Assembly (NCBI GenBank): GCA_003695505.1
Contig: RFIY01000286.1
Span: 1-7,729 of the forward strand
Source: Candidatus Dadabacteria bacterium
GTDB lineage: Bacteria; J088
Direction: 5' to 3'
DNA length: 7,729 nucleotides
In this document: piece by piece, positions 1-5,568 of the stretch
How the letters are laid out: each line of letters begins with the position of its first letter
How positions within the stretch are numbered: position 1 is the stretch's first letter
Program-made: the position numbers and the translations under genes
The notes under the pieces: generated by a model
Databases searched by the model: none
Told to the model about the DNA's origin: nothing
Seen by the model: the letters and a program-made list of their open reading frames with translations, nothing else

Positions 1-423
1 GCCCGCGCCGCCGACCGCGTTGCCGACTGGACAGACACCGCAGTCCTGTTTATCAGCCCGCATCGCGGCGCTGCCGAGATCGGCGCCCTTGCCACCCGAC
101 AACCCGAACGGCCGGCGGTTCTGTTTCGTGAGCTGACCAAGACGTACGAGACGGCCATACGAGGAACGCTGCGCAGTTTGGCCGAACAGCTCGCACAGGA
201 CCGTCCAAAAGGTGAATGGACACTGGTTCTTGGCCCCGTCGCTGCGAATGCGGATGAATCTGAGCGCCTGCACACTGCAGTCGAGGAAGCCCAGGCCGCC
301 GTCGCCGACGGCCAGTCGCCGCGCCAGGCGGCGTTCGCTGTCGCGGAGCGGCTCGGCGTGCCGGGACGGCGAGTCTACCGCGAACTGCTCCGCCACCTGT
401 CACGGGACGGCCATGACGATTGA
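1..423 (+). CDS. rsmI: RsmI, 16S rRNA 2'-O-methyltransferase (C-terminal half, 5' partial)
   Basis: RsmI methylates the ribose of C1402 in 16S rRNA using S-adenosylmethionine. The frame is open from base 1 and ends at TGA 421-423, giving 140 residues. That is about the C-terminal half of a family whose members are usually near 280 residues. Family landmarks are visible in order: a hydrophobic strand followed by SPHR (local residues 19-22), RELTK followed by an acidic/aromatic stretch (43-50), RGTL (54-57), and KGEWTLVLGP (70-79), which matches the family's KGE-(hydrophobic)-V-hydrophobic-G signature. The tail (80-140) is Ala/Glu-rich and ends in VPGRRVYRELL, resembling the helical C-terminus of RsmI. 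The SAM-binding N-terminal half lies outside the window, so its integrity cannot be judged. The next gene, pcnB, lies 114 bp downstream on the same strand; co-transcription is possible but not shown. The identification is firm from the motif order. Confidence 0.9.
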   Translation, partial: ARAADRVADWTDTAVLFISPHRGAAEIGALATRQPERPAVLFRELTKTYETAIRGTLRSLAEQLAQDRPKGEWTLVLGPVAANADESERLHTAVEEAQAAVADGQSPRQAAFAVAERLGVPGRRVYRELLRHLSRDGHDD

Positions 424-498
424 AACATCGCCTCTGATTTGAGAAACTGAACGCAGTACTCGCTGCCGCGACCCATCCCCGGTCGTGCGTGGAGCGTT

Positions 499-516
499 CC
501 GGCCGGACATGGCCGG
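499..516 (+). other. GC-rich inverted repeat in the pcnB leader
   Basis: CCGGCC (499-504) and GGCCGG (511-516) are perfect inverted repeats around a 6-base loop (GGACAT). They could form a 6-bp all-GC stem ending 21 bases before the proposed TTG start of pcnB. No T-run follows, so it does not look like a Rho-independent terminator for rsmI. It may affect translation of pcnB, or it may be chance in GC-rich DNA. The rest of the 114-bp gap (424-537) shows no gene. A TTGAAA at 420-425 lacks a credible -10 at the right distance. Confidence 0.35.
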
Positions 517-537
517 CTGCAGAAATGGCATGCCCAC

Positions 538-1917
538 TTGACTGAACCAAGAATCTACAGCGCCGAAGAGCACGGCATCGACGCCGCGCGCATCGACCCC
601 GACGCCGCCCGCGTCGTGCGGCGCCTCAAGGAGCACGGCTACGATGCCTACATCGTCGGCGGCGCGGTGCGCGACCTGCTGCTGGGCCGAAAACCCAAGG
701 ATTTCGACGTCGCAACCAGCGCGACGCCGGATCAGATCCGCAAAACGTTCCGCAACAGCCGTATCATCGGGCGACGCTTCCAGATCGCACATGTTTTTTT
801 CCGCAACCGCAAGATCATCGAGGTCAGCACATTCCGTCGCGAGCCGAAGAAAGGCGAACCCGAAGTCGAGCAGGCCAACAACGAATGGGGAACCGCAGAG
901 GATGATGCCCGCCGCCGGGATCTGACGATCAATGCGTTCTTTCTGGATCCCGATGATGCGACGGTCGTCGATTATATCGACGGCATGGCCGACCTCGAGG
1001 CGAGAACCGTGCGGATCATCGGCGATCCGACCGAGCGCTTCATCGAAGACCCTATCCGGATGATTCGGGCAATACGGCACGCGGCACGCACCGGTTTTCT
1101 GATTGAGCCCGAAACCTGGGACAGCATCTGTGCAAACCGTGCGCTGATCGCCGAGTGCAACGAAAGCCGCATCCGCCAGGAGTTCGTACGAGAATTCCAG
1201 GAAGGCGCGGCCGCGCGCAGCGTCAAGCTGCTGTGGCGGTCCGGCCTGCTCGAATACCTCCTGCCGGAATACCACGAATTTCTCGAGCACCTCCATTCGC
1301 GCCCCGAACAGAAGCGAACCTACTGGAAACTGCTGCGCCTGCTCGACCGCGAAGGCGCCGAGCAGGATTTGCCCGCGACGCTGATTTTTGCAACGGCGCT
1401 GGGGCCTGCAATCGTGCCCGAGCTGCTGGCGGTCTTCCAGGAAGATGCCGATATGCGGATCGAATTGCTCCAGGACCAGATTCTGCCGTACCTGCGCGCC
1501 GTCGGCATCCCCAAGGCGCTGGCCGAACCACTGTCGCAGACGCTGTATGCGCAGCCCAGGCTCGATCGTGCCCGGCGAAATGGTCAGGTGCCCAAGCGCC
1601 TGCGCAGCAAGAGCTACTTTGGACTGGCCATGCACCTGTTCCTGCTGCGCCATCAGGCCATCGGCAGCATGATTCCCGAATCGTGGCAGGAAAATGCCCC
1701 GCCTCCAGAAGACCTGCGCGAGCATCGGGATGCCGCTCGTTCCTCGCGCCGCAGAGGTCGCGGTGGCCGTGGCAACCGTGGCAACAAGGCGCAGGAGGCA
1801 GCCCCTTCATCGGAAGCAGCGCCGCCACCAGACAACGCGCCGACCGACGACAAACCGAAACGCTCGCGTCGCCGACGACGGCGGCCCAGAAAACGCTCGT
1901 CATCCGAACAGAGCTGA
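538..1917 (+). CDS. pcnB: Poly(A) polymerase I (PcnB)
   Basis: PcnB adds 3' poly(A) tails to RNAs and so promotes their decay. The 459-residue product shows the class II nucleotidyltransferase head: GGAVRDLLLGRKPKDFDV (residues 41-58) with the metal-binding DFD at 55-57, IEVSTFR (94-100), RRDLTIN (126-132) and EDPIRMIRAIR (170-180). The segment IIGRRFQIAHV (76-86) fits the signature that separates bacterial poly(A) polymerases from CCA-adding enzymes, so I prefer PcnB. The helical RNA-binding region follows, to about residue 390. The tail is disordered and basic, with an Arg/Gly cluster (401-414) and six consecutive arginines (444-449), as in other PcnB proteins. The frame contains no ATG until residue 150, well past the active site. 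TTG 538 gives a family-like N-terminus but has no clear Shine-Dalgarno sequence; in-frame CTG 517 is an alternative, and the frame is open back to 451. folK, a common pcnB neighbour, is not downstream. Confidence 0.93.
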   Translation: MTEPRIYSAEEHGIDAARIDPDAARVVRRLKEHGYDAYIVGGAVRDLLLGRKPKDFDVATSATPDQIRKTFRNSRIIGRRFQIAHVFFRNRKIIEVSTFRREPKKGEPEVEQANNEWGTAEDDARRRDLTINAFFLDPDDATVVDYIDGMADLEARTVRIIGDPTERFIEDPIRMIRAIRHAARTGFLIEPETWDSICANRALIAECNESRIRQEFVREFQEGAAARSVKLLWRSGLLEYLLPEYHEFLEHLHSRPEQKRTYWKLLRLLDREGAEQDLPATLIFATALGPAIVPELLAVFQEDADMRIELLQDQILPYLRAVGIPKALAEPLSQTLYAQPRLDRARRNGQVPKRLRSKSYFGLAMHLFLLRHQAIGSMIPESWQENAPPPEDLREHRDAARSSRRRGRGGRGNRGNKAQEAAPSSEAAPPPDNAPTDDKPKRSRRRRRRPRKRSSSEQS

Positions 1918-1923
1918 CCCCGT

Positions 1924-1936
1924 CGCCCCAGGGGCG
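1924..1936. terminator. Possible hairpin between convergent genes (weak terminator candidate)
   Basis: CGCCCC and GGGGCG flank a single central A in the 27-bp space between the stops of pcnB (plus) and the small membrane protein gene (minus). A real hairpin would have a stem of about 4 bp with a 5-base loop. No T-run follows directly on either strand, though a short AAAA (1947-1950) lies nearby. It could be a weak bidirectional stop or attenuating structure. The evidence is position and symmetry only. Confidence 0.25.
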
Positions 1937-1944
1937 TCGCGTCC

Positions 1945-2289
1945 TCAAAAGCGCTGCAACAGCCTGTGTAACAGATCGACGCGCACCCAGCCCGTTTCCA
2001 GAAACAGATGGATCGTTGCGATCCACAGCGCGATCGCGGATGTCGCCGTTACCGCCTTCTGCCGGCTGACGAACAGGACCGCTGCCCACCCAAGCCCGGC
2101 CAGGCCCGCCAGCCAGAGATCAACACCATCGATCGGCACACGGAGAAAGCCGCGATCAGACAGCAGCCACAACAATGACAACACAAACTCCGTGATCGCA
2201 ATACCCTGCACCCAGCGCGCGGAGACGAGCACAATGGCCGCAACGGATGCGGCCAACAGGCTGATGATGTGAAGGGTCTGTAACTGCAT
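1945..2289 (-). CDS. Small predicted four-helix inner-membrane protein, function unknown
   Basis: I do not recognise this family. The 114-residue product starts at ATG (2289-2287) with AGGA (2297-2294) four bases upstream, and ends at TGA (1947-1945). Four hydrophobic stretches fit transmembrane helices: about residues 8-25, 28-44, 57-75 and 80-97. Between helices 2 and 3 lies a short loop (SDRGFLRVPIDGVD), and a charged amphipathic end (WVRVDLLHRLLQRF) closes the protein. No cysteines, catalytic motif or signal-peptidase site are evident. It lies 79 bp downstream of tgpA on the same strand, so it may be the last gene of that unit. A TAAGAT (minus strand, 2332-2327) about 40 bp upstream of the start could be a -10 of its own promoter, but no good -35 is seen. 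The same frame stays open far upstream, but that extension is antisense-frame noise over tgpA. Reality of the gene is supported by the start context, the hydrophobic pattern and non-overlap with neighbours. Confidence 0.7.
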   Translation of the reverse strand: MQLQTLHIISLLAASVAAIVLVSARWVQGIAITEFVLSLLWLLSDRGFLRVPIDGVDLWLAGLAGLGWAAVLFVSRQKAVTATSAIALWIATIHLFLETGWVRVDLLHRLLQRF

Positions 2290-2293
2290 GTCG

Positions 2294-2297
2294 TCCT
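2294..2297 (-). promoter_or_regulatory. Shine-Dalgarno of the small membrane protein gene
   Basis: AGGA on the minus strand lies four bases before ATG 2289. It is the feature that fixes the start, since the open frame continues upstream for about 190 codons without a family-like N-terminus. The spacing is slightly short but usable. Confidence 0.5.
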
Positions 2298-2368
2298 GCC
2301 CGGCGCAGATGATCGCATTGAATGCTATCTTACCCGATTCTGGTCGGCGTATGTGCTGCGCTTCCGTG

Positions 2369-4441
2369 TTACCGCGAACGTCGCATGGCGCGCAGTTGAC
2401 GGCGTTGCGCCTTCGCGCGGGCGCGCAGCTCAGCCACATCGCCAACGCCACCAAATCGCCAGCGTTGATAGTCACGCAGCAGATCCGCGGTCTGCGGATC
2501 TGACGAAGTCCTCCGGAACCAGGCATCGACGGGTTCGTACGATGGGCGAACGACACCGCTCCGTTCGAGTTCACGGAGCAGGCGCAGCCACCAGCTCGGC
2601 GTCTCTGTGGCGCCCCTGTTCCGACCATTCCGGCGCCGCGGCCGGAACCACCACAAGAGTGCAACCGCAAACAGTACGCCGACCCCCAGCGCCAGCCACG
2701 CGCCACCCTGACGCATCCACTCGCGAAATCGCCCGCCCAGTTGACGTAGCACCTGCCCGGATTGACGCGCGCCACGCTGAGCGCCACGCACCATGTCGGC
2801 CTGTGTCGCGAGATCGTAGGCGACGATGCGATCCATCCAGAAAAACCAGACCGCATCCGCAAATTCCTGCCATCGTTCCTGCGCCCGGTTCAACCAGCCT
2901 GACGGCACAGGGGCAGGCGGCGTCGGATCGAGCGGTACCCAACCCAGCCGTGGGTGCCAGGCCTCGACCCACGAATGGGCATTCCGCTGTCGGATCAGGA
3001 CATAATCCCCCATATCCTCGCCGCCGCGAAAGCCGTTGACGACCACGGCGGGCACACCCGCAGCGCGCAACATCAGCGCCAACGCGGTCGCAAACAGTTC
3101 ACAATGTCCGGCGCGACGCTTAAAAAACACCTGCAATGGTTCCACATCCCCGGGCAATTCGACGGTGTAGTCGAAGTCCGTCTGGAAGGCCAGCAGTGCC
3201 TCATCGACCCAGCCGAGATCGGTGCGATCCGCATAGCGCCAGATCTCGTCAGGCAATTGCGTCCGATCTGGCAACTCGGTGTATCGCACGACTTCCGCTG
3301 GAAGCCTGTCTGGACGCGGCACGTTCCAGTTGATGCTGCGCCAGTATCGCTGAGGTGCAACATCGACGTGGTAGCGTAGCCCCCCCTGATAGCCGGGCGT
3401 GCGGACGACGCCGAACTGGTCATTGACCTGATACCGCAGGGCTGGCGACGCGACGCGCACGGCGCGCTGCGGCAACGGCATGATGGTCGTGCCGAGATCT
3501 TCGGTGACAATGCGCGTACGCACGATTGGCTCGCCGGGTTCCACGCCCGCAGCGAGCCCCAGATGCCCGTTCGGCGCTGCCATCACCCGACCGCGATCCG
3601 GCGCGGTCCAGCTTGTACCGTCGAAGCTGGTCAGCACGGTTGCACGCAGGTACAACTGCTCGACCGGCAGCCGCCCGCGCTCAAAAACGAGTCGCGCCGC
3701 CGGAGAGCTGTCCGACAGTACGTCCCCGAATCCGCCCAGATCGACGCGTTCGCTTAACCCGGCGACCGCACGTGTGGAACCGAGACGCCCACCGAACACG
3801 CCTGTACTGAGCCGGGGAAAGGCCGCAAAAAATACCGCGGTCACGATCATGGTCATCGCGATCGCGACGAGCATCGCGCTCAGCAGCGGGCGGGACAGCA
3901 GCCGTTCGGCCCCCGCCGGCGCCTCGATCGGACCCTCGACGGCCACGGCACCCCGCAACATGTCCGGCTCACCCTCAAACTCCGCCTTGACAGCGACGGC
4001 GAACAGCGCCCACGGCGCCAGAATGAAAAACAGCAGGAAAAAGAACGCGTATCCCAGATCGACGGTCAACACCGACGCCGCCAGAAGTTGCAGGAACCCC
4101 AGTCCGATCATCTGCTGCAGATCACGGTTCGCTTTCGGCGCGAGCGCACGCACCGTTCCGACATAGAGCAGCAGGAAGACGACGGCCAGAAACCATGAAC
4201 CGCTCCAGAATTTCCAGTCGGCGATGGCCAGGCCCAGTCCGGTCAGCAATAACAGACGGTTCCACGACGTGCGCACGACATGACGACCACGCACGTCACA
4301 GTACAGCCCTGCCACCATCGCCAGCAACAGCACGACCATCAGCAGTGGTTCGATGCGATCCGCAATCCAGACCGCGCCCCAGCCGGCGAACATGATGCCG
4401 TACACCGTCCACAGCAGGAACGCACGGTATCCTGGCCTCAT
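2369..4441 (-). CDS. tgpA: TgpA-like membrane transglutaminase (DUF3488 / transglutaminase core / DUF4129)
   Basis: This inner-membrane protein carries a periplasmic papain-like transglutaminase domain. The homologue in Pseudomonas aeruginosa, TgpA, is reported to be needed for viability; its natural substrate is unsettled. The 690-residue product has the family layout. The N-terminal membrane block has about six or seven helices (roughly 8-28, 31-48, 62-78, 82-98, 110-127, 129-151, 187-208). A long soluble region (about 210-580) follows, then one more helix (581-599) and a cytoplasmic C-terminal DUF4129-like segment (about 612-690) with WWLRLLRELE and YQRWRFGG. The catalytic triad is intact: Cys447 in AGHCELFATALALMLRAAG, His489 in NAHSWVEAW and Asp505 in WVPLDPTPP. 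The start ATG (4441-4439) overlaps the DUF58 stop as ATGA, so translation is probably coupled. The stop is TAA (2371-2369). The G-rich stretch upstream is a poor Shine-Dalgarno sequence, consistent with coupling. Length and domain order are normal and I see no damage. Confidence 0.92.
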   Translation of the reverse strand: MRPGYRAFLLWTVYGIMFAGWGAVWIADRIEPLLMVVLLLAMVAGLYCDVRGRHVVRTSWNRLLLLTGLGLAIADWKFWSGSWFLAVVFLLLYVGTVRALAPKANRDLQQMIGLGFLQLLAASVLTVDLGYAFFFLLFFILAPWALFAVAVKAEFEGEPDMLRGAVAVEGPIEAPAGAERLLSRPLLSAMLVAIAMTMIVTAVFFAAFPRLSTGVFGGRLGSTRAVAGLSERVDLGGFGDVLSDSSPAARLVFERGRLPVEQLYLRATVLTSFDGTSWTAPDRGRVMAAPNGHLGLAAGVEPGEPIVRTRIVTEDLGTTIMPLPQRAVRVASPALRYQVNDQFGVVRTPGYQGGLRYHVDVAPQRYWRSINWNVPRPDRLPAEVVRYTELPDRTQLPDEIWRYADRTDLGWVDEALLAFQTDFDYTVELPGDVEPLQVFFKRRAGHCELFATALALMLRAAGVPAVVVNGFRGGEDMGDYVLIRQRNAHSWVEAWHPRLGWVPLDPTPPAPVPSGWLNRAQERWQEFADAVWFFWMDRIVAYDLATQADMVRGAQRGARQSGQVLRQLGGRFREWMRQGGAWLALGVGVLFAVALLWWFRPRRRNGRNRGATETPSWWLRLLRELERSGVVRPSYEPVDAWFRRTSSDPQTADLLRDYQRWRFGGVGDVAELRARAKAQRRQLRAMRRSR

Positions 4442-5454
4442 GCCCGCCCCCCGGGTTCGATACGCCAGACCGGTCCGTCCGCGAGCTGGTCACGATCGAC
4501 GCGAGCAAGCAGGTGTCGACAGGCTGCGCCTCCGTCGGGATGCTGCGCACCTCCCGAGGCACGCAATGCACCGGCGCGAAGCACGACGGGTCGACCCACA
4601 TGAACCAGACGCTCGATCAGACCCGCCACCTCGGAAAGTCCGGCTTCAAACTGTTCCGCATCGACCCCGCGCCCGATCCAGATGGTAACGGTCGCAGCCT
4701 GCGCACCCGCAAAGATCTTGACAACCTGCTCGCCCGCCGCCACCGAACGTTTCCAGTGCACGCGCGACACGGGATCCGTCGGCAGACGGGGACGCAGTCC
4801 GCGGAAATCTTCGCCCGGACTCCCACCTCTGCGGTTCGTTTCCTGACCGTGCAAGGATCGGTCGAGTTGCCATCCGGAAGCGACTGCGGTCGGGGCGGGC
4901 GCAAACCAGGCCGTCCGTCGTGCCGGATACAGACGCGCCTTCTCGTACATCTGAAACGGGAAGCGCGTCGCAACACGAATCTGCTCGATCGACAGCGCAC
5001 CGCGCACCGGACGCACGACCGGCACGGCAATCGAACGCCGTCTGCCGCGCAGCAACTCGCGCACCGCACCGCGGCCGACCTCGTTGCCTTCCGCATCGAG
5101 CAACGTCACTTCGAGCAGAAAGCTGTCTCGCTCGCGACCGGCATGCAACGTCACCGGTACAGCCAACGGCCGTCCAGCGGTTCCGATCGGAGGTGTCCCC
5201 ACCTCGACCTGGATGTCGCGCAGGACGCGCTCACTGAGTACGCCGCTCGCGGCGATCACACCGAACAGACCGCCCAGCACCAAATAGAGCAGGTTGTTGC
5301 CCGTGTTCGTGGCCGCGACGCCGATCACGATCGAAAAGACGATGACAATCTTGCCCAGAGACGTCGTACGCAACTGCCGCGGCGGCCGTAACCAGAGCCG
5401 GAGCCGTTGCCATCGGCTCGACTCGATCGTTTGTACTGAGCTGGAAGCGGGCAT
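4438..5454 (-). CDS. DUF58 domain protein, partner of TgpA
   Basis: The 338-residue product is of the DUF58 class usually encoded immediately before tgpA-like genes, often with a MoxR ATPase. Its biochemical role is not established; a structural or adaptor role at the membrane is inferred. After a basic start (RWQRLRLWLRPPR, residues 14-26) come two membrane helices (about 35-49 and 53-74) containing the typical AATNTGNNLLYLVLGGL (47-63). A beta-rich region (about 80-160) follows, then the DUF58 core motif GEDFRGLRPRLPTDPVSRVHWK (214-235), where family members read G-x-[ED]-F-x-G-L-R-x-Y-x-x-G-D-x-x-R-x-I-x-W. The usual Tyr and Gly-Asp positions are occupied by Arg and Thr-Asp, a modest divergence. 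I chose ATG 5454 because GGAG lies six bases upstream. In-frame ATGs at 5466 and 5484 would add 4 or 10 residues but have weaker ribosome sites. The frame remains open to 6210, but that part is antisense to comM. The stop overlaps the tgpA start by 4 bp. Confidence 0.88.
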   Translation of the reverse strand: MPASSSVQTIESSRWQRLRLWLRPPRQLRTTSLGKIVIVFSIVIGVAATNTGNNLLYLVLGGLFGVIAASGVLSERVLRDIQVEVGTPPIGTAGRPLAVPVTLHAGRERDSFLLEVTLLDAEGNEVGRGAVRELLRGRRRSIAVPVVRPVRGALSIEQIRVATRFPFQMYEKARLYPARRTAWFAPAPTAVASGWQLDRSLHGQETNRRGGSPGEDFRGLRPRLPTDPVSRVHWKRSVAAGEQVVKIFAGAQAATVTIWIGRGVDAEQFEAGLSEVAGLIERLVHVGRPVVLRAGALRASGGAQHPDGGAACRHLLARVDRDQLADGPVWRIEPGGRA

Positions 5455-5460
5455 CACAGT

Positions 5461-5464
5461 CTCC
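5461..5464 (-). promoter_or_regulatory. Shine-Dalgarno deciding the DUF58 start
   Basis: GGAG on the minus strand sits six bases before ATG 5454. The two upstream in-frame ATGs are less well placed: 5466 has no purine-rich site, and 5484 has GAGG only 11 bases away. This favours the shortest N-terminus. Confidence 0.55.
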
Positions 5465-5470
5465 ATTGTA
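5465..5470 (-). promoter_or_regulatory. TACAAT -10-like box next to the DUF58 start (doubtful)
   Basis: The minus strand reads TACAAT, 5 of 6 to the sigma-70 -10 consensus, just ahead of the DUF58 Shine-Dalgarno. Transcription from it would begin about 4 bases before ATG 5454 and would exclude the GGAG, so the transcript would be almost leaderless. No good -35 is seen at 16-18 bases. The hexamer also contains part of an in-frame ATG, so its resemblance may be coincidental. Confidence 0.2.
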
Positions 5471-5523
5471 ACGACTTCGAACATCGTTTTGCCGCCCTCG
5501 CTGCTTTGGCGTTCGCTGCGCGC

Positions 5524-5529
5524 TACAAT
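5524..5529 (+). promoter_or_regulatory. comM: Candidate -10 box for comM
   Basis: TACAAT matches the sigma-70 -10 consensus at 5 of 6 positions. It lies 39 bases before the GTG start, which leaves room for a leader of about 33 bases carrying a good ribosome site. The -35 region is poor: CTGCTT at 5501-5506 has the 17-base spacing but few matches, and TTGGCG at 5506-5511 is too close. It is a plausible weak or activator-dependent promoter in the 114-bp divergent spacer. Confidence 0.4.
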
Positions 5530-5568
5530 ATGGACGGAGAAGAAGCCTGAGTCAGAGGGGGGGAACCT

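Noticed and set aside
424-537. RNase P RNA or another structured RNA after rsmI, as found beside rsmI in pseudomonads
   Set aside because: The gap is 114 bp, far shorter than rnpB, and lacks its conserved core. Only a short hairpin is visible.
400-1725. A 441-codon open frame on the minus strand, antisense to pcnB
   Set aside because: It mirrors the pcnB coding frame in GC-rich DNA, where stops are rare on the opposite strand. Its translation has no recognisable motif, whereas the plus strand is an unambiguous poly(A) polymerase.
538-1917. CCA tRNA nucleotidyltransferase as an alternative to PcnB
   Set aside because: The GRRFxIAHV-type signature (residues 76-86) and the long basic tail fit poly(A) polymerase I rather than the CCA-adding enzyme.
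2315-2325. Inverted repeat GCATT-G-AATGC upstream of the small membrane protein gene
   Set aside because: Five-base arms with a single central base are too short to claim as an operator. It is recorded only because it lies between the weak TAAGAT box and the start.
2290-2862. N-terminal extension of the small membrane protein to 305 residues
   Set aside because: It overlaps the 3' end of tgpA in another frame of the same strand. Its composition is noise-like, and ATG 2289 has a ribosome site and begins the hydrophobic protein.
3480-4166. A 228-codon plus-strand open frame within tgpA
   Set aside because: It is antisense to the well-supported TgpA transmembrane and periplasmic segments, is Ser/Arg/Thr/Pro-rich and shows no family motif. 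Other long plus-strand frames over 2353-5391 are rejected for the same reason.
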